Of a stretch of 64,000 nucleotides of DNA, positions 43,431-52,273 are shown one piece after another (positions within the stretch are counted from its first letter, which is position 1; each line of letters begins with the position of its first letter). This DNA is from Patiriisocius sp047731265 (GTDB lineage: Bacteria > Bacteroidota > Bacteroidia > Flavobacteriales > Flavobacteriaceae). A program made the position numbers and the translations under genes. A model generated the notes under the pieces. It was given only the letters and a program-made list of their open reading frames with translations. It had not been told where the DNA came from and made no database searches. The DNA lies in assembly GCF_047731265.1 (NCBI RefSeq), contig NZ_CP159835.1:992001-1056000 (forward strand), in the 5' to 3' direction.

Positions 43431-44036
43431 ATGGCTGATTCAAAAAAAATAGGCTTGTATTTTGGGACCTTTAATCCCATCCACGTTGGGCACCTTACTA
43501 TTGCCAACTATATGGTAGAGTTTAGTGACTTGGATGAAGTCTGGATGGTGGTGACACCTCACAATCCTCATAAAAAGAAAAGTACTTTACTCGACAATCA
43601 TCATCGTTTAGCTATGGTACGTATTGCGCTAGAAGACTACCCAAAACTAAAGGCAAGCAATATAGAATTTGACCTTCCGCAACCTAATTACACTGTAAAC
43701 ACGTTGACCTATTTAGAGGAAAAATATCCTGAACAAAGTTTCTGTTTAATTATGGGAGAGGACAATTTAAAAAGTCTTCACAAATGGAGAAATTATGAAG
43801 TTCTTTTAGAGCGGTATCACATTTATGTATATCCAAGAATTTCTGGGGTTTCTAAAGTATCTGCTTCCGTTGCAAAGTCGACTTCAATTTCAAAAATAGA
43901 GGCCCCTATTATGGAGCTATCTTCTACGTTTATTAGAAAAGCCATTAAAGACAAAAAGAACATTTGCCCCATGTTGCCGCAAAATGTATGGGAATATCTA
44001 GATGAAATGAATTTTTATAGACAAGAGATTTGTTAG
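43431..44036 (+). CDS. nadD: Nicotinate-nucleotide adenylyltransferase
   Basis: 201 residues; adenylates nicotinate mononucleotide in NAD synthesis. The nucleotidyltransferase signature 'GTFNPIHVGHL' spans residues 12-22, 'MVVTPHNPHKKKSTL' is the substrate loop, 'CLIMGEDNLKSLHKWRNYEV' is typical, and 'IMELSSTFIRKAIKDKKN' matches the C-terminal ISSTxIR motif. It ends the yicC-gmk-nadD operon. Confidence 0.96.
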   Translation: MADSKKIGLYFGTFNPIHVGHLTIANYMVEFSDLDEVWMVVTPHNPHKKKSTLLDNHHRLAMVRIALEDYPKLKASNIEFDLPQPNYTVNTLTYLEEKYPEQSFCLIMGEDNLKSLHKWRNYEVLLERYHIYVYPRISGVSKVSASVAKSTSISKIEAPIMELSSTFIRKAIKDKKNICPMLPQNVWEYLDEMNFYRQEIC

Positions 44037-44108
44037 CCTTATGTTAAAAAAAACGGTTTCAACTTAATTCGCTAATTTGGTGAACATTATTAACTGCCAA
44101 ATTATTTT

Positions 44109-44800
44109 ATCACCAGAAAAAATTATTTATTATTCGCATTACTTACTGTTCTATTTTCTTGTTCTGAAGAAGACACTTCTACTTTTTAAAATTCGGAATC
44201 TTTTGTTAGTTCTATTTCACAGAGTTATTCTGTAGAAAAATTATCAAATTATGAGCCTCTATTAACGGAAGACTTGCAAAGAGGAGGCGGGAAAAATGGT
44301 GTGTCTCTTGTATGTTCTGGTGAGTGTGGTTGCCAATTTTTTATAAATATGGATTCAGGTCAAGGCGGTTGTACCTGCTCTCCTTGCACAATGACCATTA
44401 CATTTCATGACAAAAATCCAACCACAAATAAGGATTTTGAAACAAAACCGTTTTATTCTAGTGTGTTAAATTTAGGATTTTTTAAGATGATGTTTACTGA
44501 GTATGATGAGTTCCTTTCAAAAAACTTTCCCGATATTTCACAAACCAATAACTTCAAAAACATAGATTTATTCTTTGGGAAAAAAACATTATTGGAACGT
44601 TCAGCTTTATTGACGACGAAGGTTCTGAAGATAATGTTTTAGTTATTTATGAGATTAATGCAAAACGTGGGCTTGGAACAACTTGGAGTGTTAGTTGTTC
44701 TGGAGAATGTGGCTGTGCAGCCGGTTTCGATTTTAAAACCAATAATGCAAGTTGTTCTTGTTCTCTTTGTACAATGGTAGTTACTCTAAAAGATAAGTAA
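44109..44800 (+). pseudogene. Decayed cysteine-rich lipoprotein with duplicated module
   Basis: The frame beginning around 44109 encodes a lipoprotein signal ('RKNYLLFALLTVLFSCSEED') but has no good start codon. A TAA follows at 44187-44189, and the frame then continues to 44642. At the A7 run 44580-44586 a one-base shift is needed to continue ('FIDDEGSEDNVLVIYEINAK') to TAA at 44798. Two similar modules are present: 'VCSGECGCQFFINMDSG' with 'CTCSPCTMTITF', and 'SCSGECGCAAGFDF' with 'CSCSLCTMVVTL'. Each has six or seven cysteines. The intact protein would have been about 230 residues. Family not recognised. Confidence 0.7.
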
Positions 44801-44834
44801 TTCGATTTATTGTAATCATTAATCGAAATAACTG

Positions 44835-45115
44835 TTAAATTTATAAAGGTCAGTAGTTAGTTACTTAGATTACAGATAAAATAATCTCTAAATGTCTTGT
44901 TGAGCCTTTCGACAGGCTTAAGATAAACTAAAGTCGAAACCTACTTTTAACTGGCGAATAGTTCTCGATCGTTGCACTAGGTATTATCAAAATAAATTGC
45001 ATTGATTTTTCAAATAATGCTCAAGCGGACAATAGAATATATTTTAATATATGAAAATCAATATTGTAAAATTATATTGTGGTGCGTATTTAACTACTGA
45101 CCTCTATAAATTTAA
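44835..45115. mobile_element. MITE-like element with 25-bp terminal inverted repeats
   Basis: TTAAATTTATAAAGGTCAGT, then AGTTA (44835-44859), is matched in 24 of 25 positions by the complement of 45091-45115. The 281-bp unit encodes no protein. It contains one short repeat of the TTTCGACAGG type (around 44905) that also occurs in other Bacteroidota intergenic regions. It lies beyond the 3' end of the decayed lipoprotein gene. No target duplication is obvious. Confidence 0.6.
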
Positions 45116-45125
45116 TAAGAAAAGC

Positions 45126-45165
45126 GAAACCGCCTCCAATTCAAGTAGAATCGAAAAGCGGTTTC
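45126..45165 (-). terminator. Probable terminator of the gene at 45232
   Basis: GAAACCGC (45126-45133) pairs with GCGGTTTC (45158-45165); on the minus strand GCTTTTCTT follows. The loop is long (24 bases). Confidence 0.45.
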
Positions 45166-45231
45166 TAACTAACCAACCAAAAAAAGCTTAATGTCTTTTT
45201 ACTATTTTTTATATTCAAATAAGATGCCAAA

Positions 45232-46155
45232 CTAAAACTGATTAATGTTTTTCATTGTTTTTTCAATTTCAGCAGCTGTTTTTCTGAGCTTCCCATCTTT
45301 GTTTTTATATTCAATATACCCTCTTCCTCTAAACTTATAAGTAGTTCCAGAACTAGAATGATACAGTAATATTGTATTGTCATTGATAACGCTCAACTCA
45401 AAATACTCATTGCCTAAAAAGTCATAATCTAACGTTAAATATTTCAGGTGTTGGTTTCCGACCACATTGTCAACATTATAAATGCCTTGATAGTTCCAAT
45501 AAAGATTATTGATATTTGTCCCATTTTGATCTTGTGAACTCAAGAAGTTTCCATCACCACCTCCTGGCAAAAATGCCACATAGTTTTCATAGTCAAACTC
45601 ACTAAGAGCACCTTCTTGGCTTGTGTATACTTTTTCCCAAATAGCATATTCTTGTAAAAAATAATGAATATTATCGTAAAACAAGCCGTTATAATCAAAG
45701 GTGTCACGTTGATACCCAATAAGTACATACGATATATCGAGTGACCTGTTGTACAGCTCAATACTATTATTGCTTAATTGGTTTACCTCAAAATGATAAT
45801 AACCATCAATATCGTGGGTTATGTCTACATCAAAATTATAAACATCATAAAAACCAACGTCGATTCCATATCCATATCCTTGGTCTCCTATGCCAACTAA
45901 ATTATTGTTTGCGTGCAAGGTTCCGCTTACAAATGACATGGTAAATGCTGTTTGTAAAAATGGAATGTACCCATTGCCTTGTGTTTGATTTATATCAACA
46001 TACCACAATTCATAAGAGCCCATTAGTTGCCCTAATGTTACAGTTGGTGGAGTGTTACCATTGTGAGGTTCTTCAACGATAACAGTTTCCGTATAACAAG
46101 AAGTCAAGAGCATTGTTACAAGGCTCATTCCTAAAAATAGTTTCATCGCGTTCAT
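45232..46155 (-). CDS. Conserved flavobacterial lipoprotein
   Basis: 307 residues with a lipoprotein signal ('MKLFLGMSLVTMLLTSCYTE'); the start may be the fourth codon (ATG 46146). The mature part is rich in Tyr, Asn, Asp and Gly: 'SYELWYVDINQTQGNGYIPF', 'NNLVGIGDQGYGYGIDVGFY', 'FYDNIHYFLQEYAIWEKVY', and near the end 'TTYKFRGRGYIEY'. I recall this family being labelled nicotinic acid mononucleotide adenylyltransferase in some flavobacterial genomes. It has no such motif, and the label probably spread from the nearby nadD. Function unknown. Confidence 0.75.
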   Translation of the reverse strand: MNAMKLFLGMSLVTMLLTSCYTETVIVEEPHNGNTPPTVTLGQLMGSYELWYVDINQTQGNGYIPFLQTAFTMSFVSGTLHANNNLVGIGDQGYGYGIDVGFYDVYNFDVDITHDIDGYYHFEVNQLSNNSIELYNRSLDISYVLIGYQRDTFDYNGLFYDNIHYFLQEYAIWEKVYTSQEGALSEFDYENYVAFLPGGGDGNFLSSQDQNGTNINNLYWNYQGIYNVDNVVGNQHLKYLTLDYDFLGNEYFELSVINDNTILLYHSSSGTTYKFRGRGYIEYKNKDGKLRKTAAEIEKTMKNINQF

Positions 46156-46306
46156 AAGTCATCCTGTTAAAGTTAATACCTCTCAATTTTCATAAATTAT
46201 ACCAAAAGCATAGTTCGCTGAAAACCAATTAAATAAGCTAATGCTTTCGATTGGTTTTATAAAACTGAATATTCATACTATCTACTTAAATTCTATTTTA
46301 ATTCAT

Positions 46307-46314
46307 TATTTTTG
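46307..46314 (+). promoter_or_regulatory. -7 box before gpsA
   Basis: TATTTTTG lies 23 bases before the ATG at 46337, an exact consensus match. Confidence 0.5.
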
Positions 46315-46336
46315 AAATACAGACACTACTAAGTTT

Positions 46337-47341
46337 ATGGAAAAACAACTCAAGTTTGCAGTATTGGGAGGCGGAAGCTGGGCAACAGCCATTGTAAAGA
46401 TGTTATGCGAAAATCTTGATGAAGTGGGTTGGTATATGAGAAGCACCTATGCGCTAGAACACATTAAAAAAGAACAGCACAATCCTAATTATTTGAGTTC
46501 GGTTGAATTTAACCCAGAAAAACTAAAGCTCAGTAACGATATTAATGAAATAGTCGCGTATGCAGATTATCTTTTTTTTGTGATACCGTCAGCTTTTGTG
46601 CATAAGGAATTGGAAAGTTTAACCGCTTCATTAGAGGGTAAAATTATCTTTTCTGCCATTAAAGGAATTGTTCCAGAAAGCAGTCTTATTGTTGGGGATC
46701 ATTTTAACACCCACTTAGGCGTTCCATTTGCTGATATTGGGGTGATTTCTGGACCTTGCCACGCTGAGGAAGTTGCGTTAGAACGATTGTCCTATTTAAC
46801 CATTGCATGTGCGGATCAAGAAAAGGCTGAAATTGTTTGTAAAAATCTTAGTTGCGATTATATAAAATGCAACGCAAGCGATGATGTAATTGGAACCGAA
46901 TATGCTGCGATGCTCAAAAATATTTATGCCATTGCTGCCGGCATTGCACATGGATTGGGCTACGGGGATAACTTTCAAAGTGTGTTGATGAGCAATGCCA
47001 TTCGCGAAATGAAACGCTATGTAAAAAAGGTTCATAAAATGAAACGTGACATTAATGACTCTGCTTATTTAGGAGATCTATTGGTAACGGGATACTCTGT
47101 TTTTAGCAGAAATAGAATGTTTGGGAATATGATTGGAAAAGGCTATACCGTTAAAAGCGCTCAAATGGAAATGAGTATGGTGGCTGAAGGATACTATGCC
47201 GCAAAAAGCGCCTATAATCTAAATCAAGCGAAAGGAAAGAATAAAGCTAAAACACCCATTATAAAAGCAATTTTTGAAATTCTTTATGAAAATAAAAATC
47301 CAAAAATTGTATTTCTAAAATTGACTGACAAATTGAATTGA
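46337..47341 (+). CDS. gpsA: Glycerol-3-phosphate dehydrogenase [NAD(P)+]
   Basis: 334 residues; reduces dihydroxyacetone phosphate to sn-glycerol-3-phosphate for phospholipid synthesis. 'AVLGGGSWATAIVKM' is the dinucleotide-binding loop (residues 9-23). 'DYLFFVIPSAFVHKELESL', 'IFSAIKGIVPESSLIVGDHF' and 'ISGPCHAEEVALERLSYLTI' are family motifs. The catalytic lysine is in 'AAMLKNIYAIAAGIAHGLGY'. It stands alone, convergent with the AraC-type regulator gene. Confidence 0.95.
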   Translation: MEKQLKFAVLGGGSWATAIVKMLCENLDEVGWYMRSTYALEHIKKEQHNPNYLSSVEFNPEKLKLSNDINEIVAYADYLFFVIPSAFVHKELESLTASLEGKIIFSAIKGIVPESSLIVGDHFNTHLGVPFADIGVISGPCHAEEVALERLSYLTIACADQEKAEIVCKNLSCDYIKCNASDDVIGTEYAAMLKNIYAIAAGIAHGLGYGDNFQSVLMSNAIREMKRYVKKVHKMKRDINDSAYLGDLLVTGYSVFSRNRMFGNMIGKGYTVKSAQMEMSMVAEGYYAAKSAYNLNQAKGKNKAKTPIIKAIFEILYENKNPKIVFLKLTDKLN

Positions 47342-47349
47342 TTTTTAAA

Positions 47350-49029
47350 TCATTCCCCATCCATTTCTAACTTTTTCAAATAATAACTAGGATAAATTTT
47401 ATGCTTTTTATAAAATGCCTTTGAAAAAGATTCTCCACTTTTAAAACCACTTTCCTCTGCAATTGCCTTAATAGTATACTTTCTAAAACGCGGGTTCTCG
47501 TTTAATTCTTCTATAGCAAATGCCACTCTTAAGTCATTGAGATACTGGGAGAAGTTCTTATCTATTTCTAAATTCACAACCTTAGATAAATACGACGAAT
47601 TTGTGCCAAAAGACTTTGCGACTTTATTTAGTGTAGCATTTTTATCTCTAAATAACTTTTTATTTTGAAATTCCTCCAATTGTTTTAAAATCGAAACTAT
47701 AATTTCTGGCGAAATATTATTGGTTTTTGAAACTTCTTTTGGCTTTCTCTTTTCGGCCTTTTGGTTTGTCATTAACTCATCAAAACGTTTTTTATAAACT
47801 GTTTGACGAGAATATACATAAAACAGTAAAAACAAGCCTATTGCTAATGCACCAGCGACCCACCATATTATATTTCTTGCCGCTGCATTTTTATTTTTGA
47901 GACTGTCTATCTCAAATTCTTTACTTTCAACAAGCTCAGGAATAATAAACCCTTCATTGGTTTCTGCTTTAACTTTCTGTTTTTTTGCATTAATTAAAGT
48001 AGTTACTTCATTAAGCTTATACAGGTACTCTATTTGCTTTTTAGAATCTCCTTTTTTTCTATAGTGAGCAATTAGCGTTTCGTAAACATCAGGAAGTTCT
48101 GGATGTACTATTTTATTAATTTCATATTCTTTGTCTATTTTTTTAAGAAAGTCAACGCCAAGGTTCTGGTCACCAATTTCAAAGTAATATTTCCCCATGT
48201 TAAGATCAAAATAGCGAACATAACTCGCATTGTAGGAGTCTCTATATATGTCCCCTTTTATAAGACTATCCTTTGCAGATCGTATTCTGTTTTTTTGAAA
48301 TAATGGTGCCGCAGATTTAGAAACAAATTCATAATATGCCACGGTGTCTTTTGCCGCCAACGCGTTTTCAATTCCTAAATTATAGTAATGAAGTGCAGGA
48401 TCTGGTTCTTTCAGTTGTACGTATCCAAGCCCAATATTTTTTAATGTTGTTAGATAGTTTTTGTTGTCTTGGAGCGTGTCAAATTTTTTAATTAATTCCA
48501 GCGTTAGAAAATCGGTTTCAAGGCTTTTTGAGTAATTACCCCATAATTTATTTACTGCTGAAATTGTATTTAATGCTGCAATTTGCTGCTCCACATTATT
48601 TTTTGATTTAGCGGAACGATATCCTAAAATCGCATTTTGCAAACTTGCGACATACTTCTCATCATAAAACTGAAAATAAGACTTGTACAAATATCCAATA
48701 GCAGGAAAGTCTATATGATCACTATTAATAGAATAATGAATGGTACTGTCCAACATTTTAAGGGCTTCCTCTTTTTCTGAAACTCTAGCCAACTGTTCGT
48801 ATCCAAGACCAATTTTTGTATAATTACCCTCTAATTTCCCTTTTATAATAGTGGCGCGGGCAATTTGCTTTGCAGTTAATGTATCCTTTATTTTCATGCT
48901 AAAGAGCAAGGAGAGGTAGTCGTAAGATTTAGACTCTAAATAGGCACTACTATATTCTTGCCCTTTTACTAAAGTAGCCGTGCCGATGGTAATAAAAAGT
49001 ATGAAGAATTTTAATTTCAAATTTAGCAA
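47350..49029 (-). CDS. TPR-membrane-AraC regulator
   Basis: 559 residues: signal peptide or anchor ('LKFFILFITIGTATLVKGQ'), about 330 residues of TPR-like helices ('YLTTLKNIGLGYVQLKEPDP'), one membrane span ('IIWWVAGALAIGLFLLFYVY', about 390-410), then an AraC-type double helix-turn-helix at the C-terminus ('ATLNKVAKSFGTNSSYLSKV', 'TIKAIAEESGFKSGESFSKA', 'FYKKHKIYPSYY'). Same design as the LuxR-like regulator at 13337-15292. Probably senses something in the periplasm and regulates transcription directly. Target genes unknown. Confidence 0.87.
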   Translation of the reverse strand: MLNLKLKFFILFITIGTATLVKGQEYSSAYLESKSYDYLSLLFSMKIKDTLTAKQIARATIIKGKLEGNYTKIGLGYEQLARVSEKEEALKMLDSTIHYSINSDHIDFPAIGYLYKSYFQFYDEKYVASLQNAILGYRSAKSKNNVEQQIAALNTISAVNKLWGNYSKSLETDFLTLELIKKFDTLQDNKNYLTTLKNIGLGYVQLKEPDPALHYYNLGIENALAAKDTVAYYEFVSKSAAPLFQKNRIRSAKDSLIKGDIYRDSYNASYVRYFDLNMGKYYFEIGDQNLGVDFLKKIDKEYEINKIVHPELPDVYETLIAHYRKKGDSKKQIEYLYKLNEVTTLINAKKQKVKAETNEGFIIPELVESKEFEIDSLKNKNAAARNIIWWVAGALAIGLFLLFYVYSRQTVYKKRFDELMTNQKAEKRKPKEVSKTNNISPEIIVSILKQLEEFQNKKLFRDKNATLNKVAKSFGTNSSYLSKVVNLEIDKNFSQYLNDLRVAFAIEELNENPRFRKYTIKAIAEESGFKSGESFSKAFYKKHKIYPSYYLKKLEMDGE

Positions 49030-49193
49030 GGCTTTATAATGAAAAATCTACTACCCTAAAAGTAGCAATTATAAAGCGAGAGCGAAAGAGCAAACTAATG
49101 ATGAGACAAACAAAATAAGTAAACATCTTAAAAACAGACGTGTAGCGATTATTTTAGAAGTCTCTATTTATAAATAACGCCTTGTAAGTGCTG

Positions 49194-49589
49194 TTATCTT
49201 GCCAAAACACCTTTAGGATTCATTACCGGAAGGGCAACAAGGTTCTCTTCGACAATAGAAAACCGTGGTAACTCAAATCGCTTATCATACATGTTTTGCC
49301 CTCTAAAAAAGGTAATTGTAAAGAAATTATCAAGCTTAAAGACACTCTCATCAATGTATTCAATCAAGGCAAATCCTTTAGCAGGAATTATAGCAATTGA
49401 CTTGCGCATAGGAGCGGTCATATCTTTTTCATCATACCCTTGTGTTACTATTAAAACAGTCTCAATGGGGGTTTCACCGTCATTAATAATATAAATGTTC
49501 CAGTCTTGGGTATTATAGGTTTCGTTAAGTTCATAAACCGCCGCAACGTAAACATCTTTAACTTCTGGGATTTCAATATCTTTTCTCAC
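49194..49589 (-). CDS. Conserved hypothetical protein near pheS
   Basis: 131 residues, no signal peptide and no membrane segment. 'AVYELNETYNTQDWNIYIIN', 'TVLIVTQGYDEKDMTAPMRK' and 'FALIEYIDESVFKLDNFFTI' look like a compact beta-rich cytoplasmic domain. I believe it is widely conserved next to pheS in Flavobacteriia, where it is sometimes mislabelled as a PheRS subunit. It shows no synthetase motif. Function unknown. Confidence 0.75.
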   Translation of the reverse strand: MRKDIEIPEVKDVYVAAVYELNETYNTQDWNIYIINDGETPIETVLIVTQGYDEKDMTAPMRKSIAIIPAKGFALIEYIDESVFKLDNFFTITFFRGQNMYDKRFELPRFSIVEENLVALPVMNPKGVLAR

Positions 49590-49798
49590 CGTAATAATTA
49601 ATTATATGTTTTGGCAGTAACTTTAGTACGATCTTAATAAGTTCCGCCTTTCATTTATTCTAAGCAAAATAAAAGGGCTCAAAAAAAGTCGTAGTAAATT
49701 TAAAATATAGGCATTGATTATCTTTAAAAATTCTGGTATCTGATTGGCTTTTAATGAATTATTCCTGCGAAAATGATTCATTCCAAATTGTGCCTAAG

Positions 49799-50818
49799 CT
49801 AGAAACTCGCCTTAAATTGTTCTAAAAACCTAATATCATTTTCGCTCAACATTCTTATATCTTGAATTTGATGCAACAACATCGCAATCCTATCAATCCC
49901 AACGCCGAAGGCAAACCCGCTATAAATTTCGGCATCAATACCACAGTTTGTTAATACGTTAGGATCTACCATTCCGCAGCCTCCTATTTCTAGCCAACCT
50001 GTTCCTTTTGTTATTTTGTAATCTGTTTCGGTTTCCAAACCCCAATACACATCTATTTCGGCGCTAGGTTCTGTAAACGGAAAATAAGAAGGGCGCAGTC
50101 TAATTTTTGATTTGCCAAAAAGTTCTGTAGTAAAATATTGCAAAGTCTTTTTTAAATCTGCAAAGCTCACCCCTTTGTCTACATAGAGCCCTTCCACTTG
50201 GTGAAAGAAACAGTGAGATCTTGCTGAAATTGCTTCGTTACGGTATACGCGTCCTGGAGAGATAGTCCTAATAGGCGGCTCGTTATTTTCCATGTACCGC
50301 ACTTGAACCGAAGAGGTGTGTGTGCGTAATAACACATCAGGATTGGTTTGTATAAAAAACGTGTCCTGCATATCTCTTGCTGGATGATATTCCGGCAAAT
50401 TTAGGGCTGTAAAATTATGCCAATCATCTTCAATTTCTGGACCTTCTGAAACGTTAAAACCAATGTTCGAGAAGATATTTATGATTCTATTTTTTACAAT
50501 TTCAACAGGATGACGAGATCCAATCTCGATCGCTTGCCCTGGTCTTGTTAAATCTTGTAACGATTCCGTTGCTTCAGCTTCGTTTTCTAAACTCGCCTTT
50601 AATTCGGCTACTTTATCTTGAGCTGTATTTTTAAGCGTGTTCAATACTTGACCAAATTCTTTTTTCTGATCATTTGCGACGTTTTTAAATTCCGCAAAAA
50701 AATCATTCAACAGTCCTTTTTTTCCTAGATATTCGATTCTGAATTTTTCAATGTCTTCAGTCGTTTCACTTGAAAAGGCTTTTACTTTTTCAATATGTCC
50801 TTTTATCTTGTCTATCAT
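49799..50818 (-). CDS. pheS: Phenylalanyl-tRNA synthetase alpha subunit
   Basis: 339 residues, the catalytic subunit that charges tRNA-Phe. An N-terminal coiled coil (1-~90) is followed by 'RHPVEIVKNRIINIFSNIGF', motif 2 region 'TISPGRVYRNEAISARSHCF', 'FPFTEPSAEIDVYWG', and 'GTGWLEIGGCGMVDPNVL' with motif 3 'SGFAFGVGIDRIAMLLHQI'. The beta subunit gene pheT is not in this window. A -7 box is seen at 50867-50874. Confidence 0.96.
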   Translation of the reverse strand: MIDKIKGHIEKVKAFSSETTEDIEKFRIEYLGKKGLLNDFFAEFKNVANDQKKEFGQVLNTLKNTAQDKVAELKASLENEAEATESLQDLTRPGQAIEIGSRHPVEIVKNRIINIFSNIGFNVSEGPEIEDDWHNFTALNLPEYHPARDMQDTFFIQTNPDVLLRTHTSSVQVRYMENNEPPIRTISPGRVYRNEAISARSHCFFHQVEGLYVDKGVSFADLKKTLQYFTTELFGKSKIRLRPSYFPFTEPSAEIDVYWGLETETDYKITKGTGWLEIGGCGMVDPNVLTNCGIDAEIYSGFAFGVGIDRIAMLLHQIQDIRMLSENDIRFLEQFKASF

Positions 50819-50819
50819 G

Positions 50820-50836
50820 TTTCGGCTCTGCTCACC
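50820..50836 (-). repeat. Very diverged short repeat before pheS
   Basis: TTTCGGCTCTGCTCACC directly precedes the pheS start codon. It resembles TTCGACTCCGCTCAG before yraN in position and in part of its sequence. Confidence 0.25.
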
Positions 50837-50866
50837 ACAAGTGAACGATTATATGACTTATTAGTA

Positions 50867-50874
50867 CAAAATTA
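50867..50874 (-). promoter_or_regulatory. -7 box for pheS
   Basis: The minus strand reads TAATTTTG, about 50 bases before the pheS ATG. Confidence 0.45.
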
Positions 50875-50929
50875 CAGAAACTCATATAAAAAGCTCTGTT
50901 TGTTATTTGTAATTTGGTTTTTTAAATTT

Positions 50930-51286
50930 TTATTTAATCACCTCTTTCTCAACAAAATATTGAACAATGGCATCTTTCATTAAGACACTTTGCTCCCCAG
51001 CTTTTAAAGGCGGAAGTTCTTCTAAAATTTTATAATGGGGCCATCCTTCCTCGTCAAAAAATTCAAATTCATAATAACCAAAGGGCTCTAAAAGTCTACA
51101 TATAGCTATATGCATAAGATTAAGCTTTTCATCCTTTTTGAATTTACGTTGCATCTGTCCCAATTCTTGAACCCCTACTAAATAAATAATTGCATCTAAA
51201 TCCAAGGTGTCTCCGTCTGCAAAGCGGTTACTTAAAAATGTAACTAGCTCACCCCAGCGTTGTTTTAATTGTTCGTCTCTTGCCAT
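50930..51286 (-). CDS. Conserved hypothetical protein
   Basis: 118 residues from ATG 51286 ('MARDEQLKQRWGELVTFLSN'). A promoter box at 51347-51354 makes the longer TTG frame from 51349 unlikely. 'DLDAIIYLVGVQELGQMQRK', 'EKLNLMHIAICRLLEPFGYY' and 'DEEGWPHYKILEELPPL' suggest a soluble alpha/beta protein, probably a small family common in Bacteroidota. Function not known to me. Confidence 0.72.
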   Translation of the reverse strand: MARDEQLKQRWGELVTFLSNRFADGDTLDLDAIIYLVGVQELGQMQRKFKKDEKLNLMHIAICRLLEPFGYYEFEFFDEEGWPHYKILEELPPLKAGEQSVLMKDAIVQYFVEKEVIK

Positions 51287-51346
51287 GTCTTCCTGAGTAG
51301 GCAGGAATCTCTTCCTAGCCAATCTCCTTATTTTAAATATAAGCCA

Positions 51347-51354
51347 CAAAGATA
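51347..51354 (-). promoter_or_regulatory. -7 box for the gene at 50930-51286
   Basis: The minus strand reads TATCTTTG, about 60 bases before ATG 51286 and overlapping the alternative TTG start. Confidence 0.5.
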
Positions 51355-51676
51355 TTGAAATCTATTAGGGTATTATAGTAATTCGTCCTTTGTGTGATTT
51401 AGAAACGGAACCATTTATTGTACATAAAATTAGTAAATTGTACTCCAAAATAACTTTTAAAATTGAAACTAACAGGCTCAGCTCCTTCCCCAGCGGTTGA
51501 AAATTAGAAATGAGACGAAATGTTTTTTCCCCCGCGTAATGGTTTCTGCCCGTGTCGCGTATATATTGCGTGATAGATTTCGGAAAAAACATCAACGAAA
51601 CTAACAAGGGTTTGTTCGAAATTCAGAAGGGGGACTTTTGAAATCGCAAATGAACTCTTAACTCTTAACTCGACAT
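51355..51676. other. Intergenic stretch, nothing convincing
   Basis: A minus-strand frame at 51365-51607 exists but has no plausible start context, signal or motif, and I do not accept it. AAGGGGGACTTTTG near 51628 is of the common intergenic-repeat type. No other structure was seen. Confidence 0.4.
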
Positions 51677-52186
51677 ATGAACATTATAGATATTGTCCTT
51701 GGCGTCATCCTAATTTTTTCATTTTATAAAGGCCTAACAAAAGGTTTTTTATCCACGATAGCTTCTTTACTGGGTTTAATTTTAGGTGTTTATGGCGCTA
51801 TTCATTTCTCGCATTACGCAGCGACCTATCTTTCTGAAAAAGTGGATTGGAACGAGCAAACTATAAACTTAACGGCTTTTGCTATTACATTTATTATAAT
51901 CTTACTCTCCATTTCTATTGCTGGAAAATTACTTACTAAAATTGTAGATTTCGCAGCACTTGGTTTACTCAACAAACTCCTTGGAGGCCTTTTTAATACT
52001 TTGAAAATGGCTTTTATTGTAAGTGTTATTTTTATGTTTATCAATGCATCACAAAACATAAGTGGATTGTTAATTCCTGAAGAAAAAAAGGAATCCTCTT
52101 TACTCTATGAACCCGTCACTAAGATTGCACCTTTGATTCTCCCCAATATTTTAACTGAAGTTGATAAATTGAGGAATGAGGATTAA
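51677..52186 (+). CDS. CvpA-family membrane protein
   Basis: 169 residues with four membrane segments ('IIDIVLGVILIFSFYKGLTK', 'STIASLLGLILGVYGAIHFS', 'NLTAFAITFIIILLSISIAG', 'MAFIVSVIFMFINA') and the CvpA-type 'ALGLLNKLLGGLFNTLK' between the last two. CvpA is linked to colicin V production and envelope stress in enterobacteria; here the role is unknown. Encoded alone, on the plus strand. Confidence 0.88.
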   Translation: MNIIDIVLGVILIFSFYKGLTKGFLSTIASLLGLILGVYGAIHFSHYAATYLSEKVDWNEQTINLTAFAITFIIILLSISIAGKLLTKIVDFAALGLLNKLLGGLFNTLKMAFIVSVIFMFINASQNISGLLIPEEKKESSLLYEPVTKIAPLILPNILTEVDKLRNED

Positions 52187-52273
52187 ATTGAAAATTAATC
52201 GTACCGTTTTAAATAATGTTGATCTTGTATTTTTCTGATTAAAAGAAAATCCCTAAACTTACTTTTCTCCCTA

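Noticed and set aside
44575..44595. Programmed -1 frameshifting at GGGAAAAAAAC
   Set aside because: The run is not in the phase of a classical X XXY YYZ site, and the same gene also has a stop and no start codon, so decay is simpler.
51365..51607. 80-residue minus-strand protein
   Set aside because: No start context, signal or known motif, and it lies upstream of a clear promoter for the neighbouring gene. Treated as non-coding.
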